This document shows, piece after piece, positions 18,704 through 26,999 of a stretch of 64,000 nt of DNA (positions within the stretch are counted from its first letter, which is position 1; each line of letters begins with the position of its first letter). The DNA is taken from contig NZ_AP029023.1 of the NCBI RefSeq assembly GCF_037076555.1, positions 2,108,001 to 2,172,000 on the forward strand, read 5' to 3'. The notes under the pieces were generated by a model. It did not search any database. It saw only the letters and a program-made list of their open reading frames with translations, and was not told where the DNA came from. Position numbers and translations under genes: made by a program. This DNA is from Methylophilus sp. DW102 (GTDB lineage: Bacteria > Pseudomonadota > Gammaproteobacteria > Burkholderiales > Methylophilaceae).

Positions 18704-19504
18704 TTACTTCGCATCGAAACGATAACTTGATGTGAATACCATCCCCATCAGCAATTCATTATAAATTACTGTCGCCGTATCATCCTCCGCAGCACCAGTA
18801 GCAATCATTAACGGAATAAAATGATCTTCGCGCGGATGTGCAAAGCGCGCTGCTGGCGCACTCTCCCAAGCAGTCAGTAATTTACTGCGCTTTTGCCCTG
18901 TCTGCCCAGTGAGAGTTTGCGTTATCCATCTGTCAAACAAACGTGATTTTTCTTTTGCATCCCTCGGAAAACATAAATCATGGTAATTCATACCACTGAC
19001 AATGATGAGTATGCCTTCCTCACGCAGTGGAGCTAAGACGCGGCCAACCGCCATATGTGCCTCAGGTGAATAATCCCGCTGGATAGAGAGCTGAATGATG
19101 GGGACATCTGCATCTGGGTACATGGGGTAGGCAATCGTATAGACACCATGGTCATATCCACGCATGGTATTTTCAGATGCGCCTATCCCTGCTGATGCGA
19201 GCAATCCCATGATCCGATGGGCAAAGGTTGGTGCACCAGGAGCTTTGTAGTGAATATGATAGGTTTTTTCTGGGAACCCAGAATAATCATAGATCATCGG
19301 TGGGTTAGGATGAGCCATAACGGTGAAATCCTCCTCTTCCCAGTGACCAGAAACAACCAGCATAGCCTTTGGTTTCTTCGGTAAGTGCGCGGGAATATCC
19401 TGTAGCGATCGATGGAGCAATCCATAGCTGTCGCCCATTTCATCCATCAGCCATAGCCATGGACCGCCACCATGCGAGAGAAAATAAACAGGCATCTTTT
19501 GCAT
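18704..19504 (-). CDS. ygiD: 4,5-DOPA dioxygenase extradiol-type (class III ring-cleavage family, YgiD-like)
   Basis: 266 aa from the ATG at 19504, which has a GGAG site 6 nt upstream; the in-frame GTG at 19516 overlaps that site. The metal ligands fit the LigB-type fold: LSHGGGPW near residue 9, VSGHWEE near residue 50, MNYHDL near residue 174 and HPREDHFIPL near residue 219. The family opens catechol-type rings or acts as a DODA-like enzyme. The physiological substrate in bacteria is usually unknown. It lies 23 nt downstream of the DoxX gene and is divergent from the LysR regulator. Confidence 0.88.
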   Translation of the reverse strand: MQKMPVYFLSHGGGPWLWLMDEMGDSYGLLHRSLQDIPAHLPKKPKAMLVVSGHWEEEDFTVMAHPNPPMIYDYSGFPEKTYHIHYKAPGAPTFAHRIMGLLASAGIGASENTMRGYDHGVYTIAYPMYPDADVPIIQLSIQRDYSPEAHMAVGRVLAPLREEGILIIVSGMNYHDLCFPRDAKEKSRLFDRWITQTLTGQTGQKRSKLLTAWESAPAARFAHPREDHFIPLMIATGAAEDDTATVIYNELLMGMVFTSSYRFDAK

Positions 19505-19527
19505 TTTTTGCTCCACATTGATTAATT

Positions 19528-19950
19528 TTAGCGTGCCGCAATCTGTGCTTTGTTGTGTCTACCCCATAAGACAAAAATCGATAGAGAAATTAGAACAGCA
19601 TTGAAAGGCAGCACCATGAATTCGTCACGTGATGCATGAAACGCAATAGCCAGTATTTGTAGTACCGTACAACCAAGAGCAGCGAGTACCGTCAACTTTG
19701 GCAGTATCCGTGTCAACGATGGGAGTAAAATGCCAATGCCACCTGCAAGATCAACCAATCCGATAAATCTTACAAAATTTTCAGAATACTGTCCTGTCCA
19801 CGGCATCATCTGTGAAAGTTCAGGAATAGGAGTTGTAAATTTAGTGATACCGGAAAACACATAAATACCGAAGGCCGCCACTTGGGCAACCCACAGGCCT
19901 ATACGCAAAGCCTTGCTTGGCACGTAATGTATTGATGATTGTTGTTGCAT
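19528..19950 (-). CDS. DoxX family membrane protein
   Basis: 140 aa with four predicted transmembrane helices. A first helix with FGIYVFSGITKFT is followed by FVRFIGLVDLAGGIGILLPSL, the DoxX signature, and two more hydrophobic helices. DoxX-like proteins are often paired with quinone- or thiol-stress enzymes. Here the partner is an extradiol dioxygenase transcribed together with it, suggesting a membrane step linked to catechol or quinone handling (inference). Confidence 0.85.
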   Translation of the reverse strand: MQQQSSIHYVPSKALRIGLWVAQVAAFGIYVFSGITKFTTPIPELSQMMPWTGQYSENFVRFIGLVDLAGGIGILLPSLTRILPKLTVLAALGCTVLQILAIAFHASRDEFMVLPFNAVLISLSIFVLWGRHNKAQIAAR

Positions 19951-20016
19951 AGTCTTCTCCGTTAATGGGTGCGATTGATGATGATTCGCATCCTACATCT
20001 TTCTACATGGTGTATC

Positions 20017-20034
20017 ATCAACTAAAAAGTTGAT
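20017..20034. promoter_or_regulatory. Inverted repeat, likely LysR-type operator
   Basis: ATCAACT-AAAA-AGTTGAT is a perfect 7-bp dyad, centred 35 bp upstream of the LysR start in the 110-bp gap to the divergent doxX gene. LysR proteins typically bind such sites between themselves and the genes they control. Confidence 0.6.
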
Positions 20035-20060
20035 ACTGAATTTCTTGAGAGTAAACAATT

Positions 20061-20960
20061 ATGGATACGCTTCTTAGTCTGCATCTACTTGACGCGGTGG
20101 CCGAACGCAAGAGTTTTTCGGCTGTGGCAGACCGCTTCAGTCTGTCACCTGCCATGACCAGTAAGCATATTCAGCATATCGAAAGGCAAGTGGGTGCGAG
20201 GCTTCTGAATCGTAATAGTCGCAACGTTAGTCTTACTGAAGCCGGTGAACGTTACTTAGCCGCAGTTCGCCCGCTTCTAGAAGGGCTTGCAGAAGCTAAA
20301 GCTCAGGTATCTCATGCAACGCTGGCCCCGCATGGCGTATTAAAGGCGAGCATGCCTGTCTGGATGGCCAACTCCGCTTTCGCTCGCTTGATCGCTGTCT
20401 ATCGGGCAGAAAATCCCAAAGTGACGTTAGACTTCGACCTGAGTGGTCGAATGGTGAATTTAGTGGAGGATGGTTTCGATCTTGCACTGCGTGTGACGAT
20501 GGCACTGGGCGAGGGGCTCATTGCGCGTAAGCTCAGTATGGTGCGCTTTTACCTAGTCGCATCGCCTGAGTTTCTCAACCAGATTGGGCGACCGACAACG
20601 GTCACCGACCTTTCCGGTGCGCCATTCCTTGCTTATGCTCCGATGGCAAATGGCGGCCACATTCGCTTCGGTGAGGGAGCTGATGCCGTTAATATCAATT
20701 TTCGCCAGATCATGCAAAGCGAAAATGAAACACTGTTATTACTTGCAGCATGCGAAGGTATGGGATTTGTGTTCTTGCCACACTGGTTGGTGAACGATTA
20801 TATTACTGATGGGCGACTCGAACTTGTACTGCCTGACACCTTGTGCCCAACTACACCGCTTTACGCTATTTATCCAGACCGAAATTACCTTCCAGCTAAG
20901 GTACGGAGTTTCCTTGATTTCCTGTCGGGGCCGAATGGATTTGGAGTAAATCAAAAATAA
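20061..20960 (+). CDS. LysR family transcriptional regulator
   Basis: 299 aa. The N-terminal winged helix-turn-helix spans residues ~5-62 (LHLLDAVAERKSFSAVADRFSLSPAMTSKHIQHIE). A linker helix and a PBP2-like effector domain follow, of the CrgA-like type with AYAPMANGGHIRF and GMGFVFLPHWLVND. It is divergent from the DoxX-dioxygenase pair, the arrangement expected of a LysR regulator and its target operon. The effector is unknown; an aromatic or quinone compound is a guess from the neighbouring dioxygenase. Confidence 0.92.
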   Translation: MDTLLSLHLLDAVAERKSFSAVADRFSLSPAMTSKHIQHIERQVGARLLNRNSRNVSLTEAGERYLAAVRPLLEGLAEAKAQVSHATLAPHGVLKASMPVWMANSAFARLIAVYRAENPKVTLDFDLSGRMVNLVEDGFDLALRVTMALGEGLIARKLSMVRFYLVASPEFLNQIGRPTTVTDLSGAPFLAYAPMANGGHIRFGEGADAVNINFRQIMQSENETLLLLAACEGMGFVFLPHWLVNDYITDGRLELVLPDTLCPTTPLYAIYPDRNYLPAKVRSFLDFLSGPNGFGVNQK

Positions 20961-21136
20961 TGGGGTGTACTTATTTGTTGACGTAACATTAATAAATGCG
21001 CCGTCTTTTCTGTTCGTTTGGCGAGTTATCTTCAAAGTTTATGGCATTCTCCAGGGTTAAGACGTCGGTCATGCTTACAAGCTACACACACTGGACGTGC
21101 CAAACTGCAGGGCGCCCAATACCTAAAACAAGGGCA

Positions 21137-21314
21137 TCCCCATTTTAAGCAATAGCTATATGAAATGTTTTTGTGTTAAGTTTTTCAGAAGATTAAGTAT
21201 CCTTTGCTATAGAAAATGTTAAGTAAAAAAGAGAAGGACTGCATTATTACAAACGGTAATATCAGGCACTATTCTCAGCCCCCAGGTATCAACTCTGGCA
21301 GTTCAGCTCTGATG
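21137..21314 (+). repeat. Diverged ~180 bp intergenic repeat, copy R2
   Basis: Direct repeat of 18088-18275 (R1), with the shared blocks listed there. It lies in the 448-bp gap between the LysR gene and the VF530 gene. No other feature was recognised in that gap. It marks the right border of the dioxygenase cassette as R1 marks the left. Confidence 0.6.
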
Positions 21315-21408
21315 CATCTACTTGCATTAGAAATAAGGTTATCAAGGGATTAACCACATAAAGTGCTACCATGGGGCTATCGACTGACCCAGATATGGCT
21401 TTTATCAA

Positions 21409-21630
21409 ATGAATACAGAACAACCGAACAATCCATTGCACGGTATCACGCTTGCAAAAGTGGTTGAGCAATTAGTGGCGCATTACGGCTGGGAGGCGCT
21501 GGCGACAAGGATTAATATCAACTGTTTTAAAAATGACCCTTCAGTTAAATCTAGCCTGAAGTTTTTGCGCAGAACGCCTTGGGCAAGGGCTGAGGTGGAG
21601 GCGTTGTTTTTGCGGACATTTTCAAACTAA
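21409..21630 (+). CDS. VF530 family DNA-binding protein (DUF2132)
   Basis: 73 aa, typical family length. It has [46 protein letters not shown] and VEALFL. These are the near-invariant blocks of VF530/DUF2132, named from a Vibrio fischeri structure with a DNA-binding-like fold. The cellular role is unknown. It is a stand-alone gene followed by an intrinsic terminator. Confidence 0.9.
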   Translation: MNTEQPNNPLHGITLAKVVEQLVAHYGWEALATRININCFKNDPSVKSSLKFLRRTPWARAEVEALFLRTFSN

Positions 21631-21685
21631 ACGATTCTTACGCCTGCCCGAGTTGGCAGTGTGTTACTGCCGATGTTCTCATTAT

Positions 21686-21713
21686 AAAAAAGCCAGCAAA
21701 TGCTGGCTTTTTT
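21686..21713. terminator. Intrinsic terminator between VF530 gene and pcuAC gene
   Basis: AGCCAGCA / TGCTGGCT stem with a 2-nt loop, flanked by six A on the left and six T on the right. It can therefore work for both convergent genes. Confidence 0.9.
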
Positions 21714-21747
21714 GCTGGTGATTCTGTCATATCGCAGATAAGTATGT

Positions 21748-22191
21748 TTAGGGCGCTGCCTTCACGGGCATGGTGACAAACTGATCGGTGATGTTGCCTT
21801 GTTTATCTTTAAAGCACAGCCTGAACTTGACCTGCTCACCGGCTTTAAACGGGGTGGGCAACTCAAACAGCATCAAATGCAATCCACCTGGCGCCAGCTT
21901 GATGGGCTTGCCCGCAGGGACAGGCAACGCTTCCATACTGCGCATTTTCATGACACCGTTTTGCATGGTCATGCTGTGCATTTCTACGCTCTCTGCACGC
22001 TCGGTTTCAATGTAGACCAGAGTGACGTCTTGCGGGCTGGTGAGCGTGAGGTAGGCGGCGCCGACGGACTGGCCGGGATTGGAGGCGCGCACCCAGGCAT
22101 CGGTGAGTTTGACTTCTGCATGTGCAAAGGCCGTGGAGGCTAACAGGCACAAGCTCGCGAGCAATTTAAGGCAGAGGTGTTTTGTTTGCAT
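21748..22191 (-). CDS. Periplasmic copper chaperone PCu(A)C
   Basis: 147 aa from the ATG at 22191. The signal peptide (residues ~1-25) ends AHAEV. The mature domain begins VKLTDAWVRAS. It contains the copper-binding set VEMHSM, then MKMR, then GGLHLMLF, matching the H(M)x10Mx21HxM pattern of the DUF461/PCuAC family. Such proteins hand Cu(I) to cytochrome oxidase CuA/CuB sites. It is the last gene of the pilD-coaE-zapD-yacG run, 20 nt after yacG. Confidence 0.92.
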   Translation of the reverse strand: MQTKHLCLKLLASLCLLASTAFAHAEVKLTDAWVRASNPGQSVGAAYLTLTSPQDVTLVYIETERAESVEMHSMTMQNGVMKMRSMEALPVPAGKPIKLAPGGLHLMLFELPTPFKAGEQVKFRLCFKDKQGNITDQFVTMPVKAAP

Positions 22192-22210
22192 ACTTAAATC
22201 CAGTCTCAAA

Positions 22211-22402
22211 TTATTCTGGCTCGTATAAGTCTGGCGGCGTGCTATCGGGGATGCGAAACTTTTCCGAAGCCCAATCGCCCAGGTCCATCAGTTTGCAGCG
22301 TTCGCTACAAAAAGGCCGGAATGGATTTTTAGGGGAATACTCGGTGGTTTCTCCGCAGGCGGGACAGGCCACCTTGCGCGGTTTGACTACTGCTTGCGTC
22401 AA
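22211..22402 (-). CDS. yacG: DNA gyrase inhibitor YacG, zinc protein
   Basis: 63 aa. Four zinc-binding cysteines occur in [20 protein letters not shown] and SERC, followed by [17 protein letters not shown]. coli YacG binds GyrB and blocks DNA binding. The start is TTG at 22402, overlapping the zapD stop by 4 nt (TTGA). The coaE-zapD-yacG order is strongly conserved. Confidence 0.93.
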   Translation of the reverse strand: MTQAVVKPRKVACPACGETTEYSPKNPFRPFCSERCKLMDLGDWASEKFRIPDSTPPDLYEPE

Positions 22403-23172
22403 TTGTGACTGGCTCCGGTAAAGTTGCAGACGATCATCTTGAATGGGATATCCTGTTCACAGCCTTTGGGGCGTTGCACAAAGTCCAGCTTTTGAAAGCG
22501 GATGTTGATCGCATATTTGTTGGCACTGACTTCCGGGAAGCATTCTTCATGGTCAATTTCAATGCGCAATAACTGGGCAGGTTTGTGTCCGGAAAGCTGT
22601 TGCTGATAGGCGCCATGGTGGGCAACCAGGGATAACACCTGGCCACTGCCACGCAACAACTGCATAATCAGGCTGATGGCTTCGTACATCGGCATCAAGC
22701 GGGATAACCACTGCGTAAAATCTTGTTTGCGGCGCTCTACACTCAGGTAGAGCCAGTGGCGGTATGAGGGCAAGTCAAACTCGCAGACCCCGCCTGGAAT
22801 ACTGGTCCGCTGCTTGACGCTCATGAGCCAGTCATTGTCGCGCAAGGTTTGGCCGAGCTTTTGATGATCGGCTCGCAGGGTGGTGGCGCAACGGTCCAGA
22901 TTGTTTACGGTGCTTTCGAGCGCCTCTTGGTCGATATTGGGATTATGTTGCAGCAGGGAAAGCTGGACTTTATGACGGTCCAGCTCTTGCAGCAAATCTA
23001 CCTTGAGATCACCACGATCAATGACATCCAACACTTGCAGCATGGAAATCAGCGCCACATGATGACTGACCTCGTGACCAATGGCAATGTGATGCAGCAT
23101 CTTGTTGAACAGGTCTTCAAGACGAAGATAGGTTCTGATGCGCTCGTTAAATGGAAATTCGTAGCTCGACAC
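22399..23172 (-). CDS. zapD: Cell division protein ZapD
   Basis: 257 aa, start GTG at 23172. It begins [21 protein letters not shown], the family signature (DUF1342). It has an all-alpha N-terminal domain and a C-terminal beta region ending [11 protein letters not shown]. ZapD bundles FtsZ filaments at the division ring. It is located between coaE and yacG as in most proteobacteria. Confidence 0.94.
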   Translation of the reverse strand: MSSYEFPFNERIRTYLRLEDLFNKMLHHIAIGHEVSHHVALISMLQVLDVIDRGDLKVDLLQELDRHKVQLSLLQHNPNIDQEALESTVNNLDRCATTLRADHQKLGQTLRDNDWLMSVKQRTSIPGGVCEFDLPSYRHWLYLSVERRKQDFTQWLSRLMPMYEAISLIMQLLRGSGQVLSLVAHHGAYQQQLSGHKPAQLLRIEIDHEECFPEVSANKYAINIRFQKLDFVQRPKGCEQDIPFKMIVCNFTGASHN

Positions 23173-23241
23173 GGCAGCCTTTTCTGTCAGCTGATACTTG
23201 AAAAGTATGCAATAAAAGTTTGATTATGAAACCCTTTTAAC

Positions 23242-23844
23242 TCAGAGGCAAGTTTTAGAGAAATTTTTGTGAAATTGAAGCACTTTTTGCTGTAAATCGG
23301 CGAGTGTCAGCTGGTTTTCAATCACGGTATCCGCAATCGCCAGCCGCGCCTCTCGCGGACTTTGCGACGCCATGATGGCTTGTGCCATTTCGGCAGAGAG
23401 CTGACTGCGTTGCATGACCCGCTGCAACTGCGTCTCTTCATCGCAATCGATCACCAGTACATGATCTATCATGGACCAATCCTCGCGGCTCTCGACCAGT
23501 AATGGGATCGCCAGAATCACATACGGATGACTGGCATACTGGGCAATTTGCTGTACGGCCTCAGCACGGATCGCCGGGTGCATGATCTGATTCAGTTGTT
23601 CGAGGGCCTCTGGGTGCTCAAACACGTGCGCGCGCAGTGTGGCCCGGCTGAGACGTCCATCTGCCTCAAACATGTGGTCGCCAAAAGCCGCCCTCACCGC
23701 TTGCATGGCAGGACTGCCGGGGTCACTCATGGCGTGCGCAATGTGGTCCAGATCCACCACAGGCACGCCTAAGGCAGAAAATGCTGCACACGCCTCGCTT
23801 TTACCACTGCCGATACCGCCGGTCACGGCCACCACTTTTGCCAT
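23242..23844 (-). CDS. coaE: Dephospho-CoA kinase
   Basis: 200 aa. The P-loop GGIGSGKSEACAAF is at residues 9-22. DLDHIAHAMSDPGSPAMQAV is the substrate region, with LNQIMHPAIRAE and IPLLVES following. It phosphorylates dephospho-CoA to CoA, the final step of coenzyme A synthesis. panC and panD of the same pathway are elsewhere in this window. It lies 12 nt downstream of pilD. Confidence 0.95.
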   Translation of the reverse strand: MAKVVAVTGGIGSGKSEACAAFSALGVPVVDLDHIAHAMSDPGSPAMQAVRAAFGDHMFEADGRLSRATLRAHVFEHPEALEQLNQIMHPAIRAEAVQQIAQYASHPYVILAIPLLVESREDWSMIDHVLVIDCDEETQLQRVMQRSQLSAEMAQAIMASQSPREARLAIADTVIENQLTLADLQQKVLQFHKNFSKTCL

Positions 23845-23856
23845 GTGCTGCTCCCG

Positions 23857-24729
23857 TTAAGGCACTAAATAATAAGCGGCCAGAGTTTGCCCATAAAACA
23901 GGGCGGCGATGCCGCCCAGGGCTAAAAAAGGACCAAAAGGAATCGCAGTTTGTCGGGTTTTGCCTTTGAGCAGAATCAAGCCGATGCCGATCACACTACC
24001 AACCACCGAGCTCAATAAAATGACCGCTGGCAGCAGTTGCCAGCCGAACCAGGCACCGATCGCAGCCAGCAGCTTGAAATCACCGTACCCCATGCCCTCC
24101 TTGCCTGTCACGAGTTTAAACAGCCAGTAGACCGCCCACAACACCAGATAACCCGCCATGGCACCGATCACGGCTGACGAGAGATCGGTAAACCCATCTT
24201 TAAGGTTAAGCAACAGCCCCAGCCACAACAGCGGCAAGGTAATGTCATCAGGCAACAGTTGTGTATCAAAATCAATAAAGGTCAATGCGACCAGCGCGAA
24301 TACAAATGCCAGTGCAAACAAGGTCAAATGGCTATAGCCATATTGCACAGCCACCGCAACCGACAGACCGCCGGTCAGCAATTCAACCAATGGATAACGC
24401 ATTGAAATCGGCGCATGACAGGCTTTACAGCGTCCGCGTAAGAATAGATAGCTGATCACAGGAATATTCTCGAATGCCGTAATCTGGTGTCCGCAATGCG
24501 GGCAGATCGAACGTGGCACCACAAGATTGTATTTGGGTTGATCAGGCACCTCTTGCCCCTGCAAATCGAGACAGCTTGCCTGCCATTCACGCTCCATCAT
24601 TTTGGGCAAACGATGAATCACTACATTGAGAAAGCTGCCAACTAGCAAACCAAATACCAGACAGGCGGCTTGCAGGGCATGAGGCTGCGTGCGCAGCAGA
24701 CTTAAAACAGGTTCAAGGATTTCGTGCAT
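23857..24729 (-). CDS. pilD: Type IV prepilin peptidase/N-methyltransferase
   Basis: 290 aa, eight predicted membrane helices. Two CxxC pairs (CPHC and CKAC) form the cytoplasmic zinc domain near residues 76-105. The aspartyl protease residues lie in FIDFDTQLLPDDITL and GMGYGDFKLLAAIGAW. It cleaves and methylates type IV prepilins at the inner membrane. pilB and pilC, which often precede it, are not adjacent here. Confidence 0.95.
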   Translation of the reverse strand: MHEILEPVLSLLRTQPHALQAACLVFGLLVGSFLNVVIHRLPKMMEREWQASCLDLQGQEVPDQPKYNLVVPRSICPHCGHQITAFENIPVISYLFLRGRCKACHAPISMRYPLVELLTGGLSVAVAVQYGYSHLTLFALAFVFALVALTFIDFDTQLLPDDITLPLLWLGLLLNLKDGFTDLSSAVIGAMAGYLVLWAVYWLFKLVTGKEGMGYGDFKLLAAIGAWFGWQLLPAVILLSSVVGSVIGIGLILLKGKTRQTAIPFGPFLALGGIAALFYGQTLAAYYLVP

Positions 24730-24944
24730 GATGCCGATAACAAAGAATAAGGTTGCTGCATCATCTCATCGTTGATGCCCATAGGCAAGGCTGACAAAGT
24801 GCAAAACTGCTTTAAAAGCGCATTCTTCTGGCTTGAAAACTGTTTGCAAGTCACCATTTATGTGTAAGATGGTCATGACACAGCAACTTGAGTGGTTTGC
24901 GTCTGTGTGAAGTGGCATCTGTTATCTATAGAAGGAAGTTGCCT

Positions 24945-25343
24945 ATGTCTGATCAAATCAAATTTACATCGCCAACCGAAGTTGAGTTGAACGAGGTTGA
25001 ACATCCTGCCTGGGATGAGCCAGTGATTTGTCGAGTAGAAGTCGATTTACCTGGATGGCTCACCAAACTGACCGGACAATCACACTGGGAAGTCTACAGT
25101 GAAGAAGAAGAGGAAAACTGCGTAAGCTTTGCGATGCGCTCTTCGAATCATCATCGTTTGCAAAAAGCGATGGCGTCAGCAGAGAGCGACCTGCAGGCAG
25201 AGGTGACCTTGTATCACAACGGCTATGCCGTCGTCGATGTCAATGGAAAATCCTTGTTTGATGGCGCATTGACCCATGCGACCAACGACTGCGCGCGACT
25301 CAGCTACTACCACATGAGTGGCGAGCCTATCGCCCTGAATTAA
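24945..25343 (+). CDS. Conserved hypothetical acidic protein
   Basis: 132 aa from the ATG at 24945, after a GAAGGAAG site; the frame is open further upstream but without a good start. The protein is acidic and soluble, with an EEEEEN run near residue 50, CRVEVDLPGWL and a C-terminal NDCARLSYYHMSGEP. I do not recognise a family. It stands alone between pilD (divergent) and ispB (convergent). Confidence 0.65.
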   Translation: MSDQIKFTSPTEVELNEVEHPAWDEPVICRVEVDLPGWLTKLTGQSHWEVYSEEEEENCVSFAMRSSNHHRLQKAMASAESDLQAEVTLYHNGYAVVDVNGKSLFDGALTHATNDCARLSYYHMSGEPIALN

Positions 25344-25372
25344 CCCGGTGTTTGGTTCAGCCGGTATTTTTT

Positions 25373-25408
25373 AAGTGTTGTCGCCTGCGTACAAGCAGGC
25401 AACACCTT
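25373..25408. terminator. Hairpin between the hypothetical gene and ispB
   Basis: AAGTGTTG-GCCTGC pairs with GCAGGC-AACACCTT around a 6-nt loop with a small internal bulge. It reaches the ispB stop codon at 25407. A TTTTTT run precedes it on the plus strand, so reading from the ispB side (A/T flank) fits best. Confidence 0.55.
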
Positions 25409-26375
25409 AATGTTGCCGGTTGACCGAAAACTGGGCCAAATCCAGCAAAGCCTGTTTGGCGGGCGTCAGTTCAAAAATGGCCAGTGATTCACAGGCCTGT
25501 TCTGCTTCTTTTTGCGCCACGGCGCGTACATAATCAAATGCCTTCACAGCATGCAAAATCTCCAGCACGGCATCTAGCTGCGTGACCTGCCCTTCTAACA
25601 AGGCCTGCTTGACCAAGTCCGCTTGCGCGGTTGGCGCTTGCTGGATGGCATACAACATCGGTAAGGTCACTTTTCCCTCGGCCAGGTCATTGCCCAAGGT
25701 TTTGCCAATTTTTTCGCTGTCTCCAGTCAAATCCAGCACATCATCTATGAGCTGAAAGGCCGTGCCCAAGTGCATGCCATACTTGGCCAGCCCCTCTTCT
25801 TGCGCGACGCTGGCCTGACACTGCACCGCTCCCAGACGGGTCGCCGCTTCAAACAGCTTGGCGGTTTTAAAATGAATGACCTGCAAGTAATCCTGCTCGC
25901 TAACACCAATATTGCGCACATTGAGCAGCTGTAGCACTTCGCCTTCGGAAATCACATTGGTGGCATCGGCCAGGATTTCCATCACACGCATGTTTTGCAG
26001 CCTGACCATCATCTGAAAGGAACGCGAATACAGAAAATCGCCGACCAGCACACTGGCAGGATTGCCATACACATGATTGGCGGTAGATTTGCCACGACGC
26101 AGTTCGGAAGCATCAACCACATCATCATGCAATAAAGTGGCTGTATGAATAAATTCGACAATGGCTGCCAGAGCATGGTGGTCCGGTGTTACACGCCCGG
26201 CCAGATCAGCGGCCATCAATACCAACGTTGGACGCAAGCGTTTGCCACCACTATGAATGATATATTCCGAAATTTGATTAATCAGCGGAACTTGGGATGA
26301 CAAAGACTGGCGAATAACGGCATCCACCTGCTGCATATCGCCTGCAATCCGCGCCAAACAAGCCTGAAGAGACAC
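25407..26375 (-). CDS. ispB: Polyprenyl (octaprenyl) diphosphate synthase
   Basis: 322 aa trans-prenyltransferase. The first aspartate-rich motif is LLHDDVVDASELRRG near residue 83 and the second is QLIDDVLDLTGD near residue 207. GGKRLRPTL marks the isopentenyl-PP site. The product is the all-trans side chain for ubiquinone; chain length (octa-) is inferred from best-known relatives. rplU-rpmA, common neighbours, are not present; tRNA genes lie upstream. Confidence 0.92.
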   Translation of the reverse strand: MSLQACLARIAGDMQQVDAVIRQSLSSQVPLINQISEYIIHSGGKRLRPTLVLMAADLAGRVTPDHHALAAIVEFIHTATLLHDDVVDASELRRGKSTANHVYGNPASVLVGDFLYSRSFQMMVRLQNMRVMEILADATNVISEGEVLQLLNVRNIGVSEQDYLQVIHFKTAKLFEAATRLGAVQCQASVAQEEGLAKYGMHLGTAFQLIDDVLDLTGDSEKIGKTLGNDLAEGKVTLPMLYAIQQAPTAQADLVKQALLEGQVTQLDAVLEILHAVKAFDYVRAVAQKEAEQACESLAIFELTPAKQALLDLAQFSVNRQH

Positions 26376-26510
26376 TGAAACACCAATTAAATGAAAAGCT
26401 GAAGCATATCATACCGCCATCATCATCGCTATGTTCAGCGCGTATCAGCGATGTATCAACGCACTGATGAGCTTTAAGAAATGTAATGTTGAACAGGGAT
26501 CAATAAAAGA

Positions 26511-26550
26511 AAAAAGCCTTGTTTCTCTGAAAGAAACAAGGCTTTTATTT
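26511..26550. terminator. Terminator downstream of tRNA-Arg
   Basis: AAGCCTTGTTTCT pairs with AGAAACAAGGCTT around a short loop, with A-rich sequence left and T-rich sequence right. It lies just 3' of the minus-strand tRNA-Arg gene and is a textbook intrinsic terminator. Confidence 0.9.
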
Positions 26551-26551
26551 T

Positions 26552-26628
26552 TGGCGCGCCCGGAGCGATTCGAACGCCCGACCCTTTGGTTCGTAGCCAA
26601 ATACTCTATCCAACTGAGCTACGGGCGC
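26552..26628 (-). tRNA. tRNA-Arg (anticodon ACG)
   Basis: 77 nt including an encoded CCA. The cloverleaf folds with acceptor GCGCCCG/CGGGCGC, D-loop GTTGGATAG, anticodon loop CTACGAA and T-loop TTCGAAT. The ACG anticodon would be edited to ICG by TadA. It reads on the minus strand downstream of tRNA-Ser. Confidence 0.97.
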
Positions 26629-26748
26629 CAAGGTTTGTTGCTTTGCAACAAAAACAGCATTATAACATAAGTTTCAGCTTTGTGGAGGGGTCTACGCAAC
26701 GATGACACCCTAATTTACCAAACCCTTGAATCGTTAAACCCAGGTATT

Positions 26749-26842
26749 TGGCGGTGAGCGAGGGATTCGAACCCTCGATACAGGTTTAAGCCCGTATGCT
26801 TCCTTAGCAGGGAAGTGCCTTCGACCACTCGGCCAGCTCACC
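26749..26842 (-). tRNA. tRNA-Ser (anticodon GCT)
   Basis: 94 nt including an encoded CCA, with the long variable arm typical of serine tRNAs. The acceptor is GGTGAGC/GCTCACC, the anticodon loop holds CTGCTAA and the T-loop TTCGAAT. It lies 3' of lysC on the same strand, an order also seen in other betaproteobacteria. Confidence 0.97.
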
Positions 26843-26999
26843 TTATTAAAACAATGACGCCTTAATAATACCAACACAGCTGATGCTGTTTTCTTTGCAG
26901 TATTGCTACTGCATTGAAGGGCGCCATACTACGTGAAAACCCTTCAAAAATCAACGCAAAAAAGAAGAATGTTTTATTTCTTTATTCGTGCGTTTGCGA

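Noticed and set aside
26431-26670. 79-codon frame overlapping tRNA-Arg
   Set aside because: It runs through the tRNA and its terminator and has no protein-like pattern.
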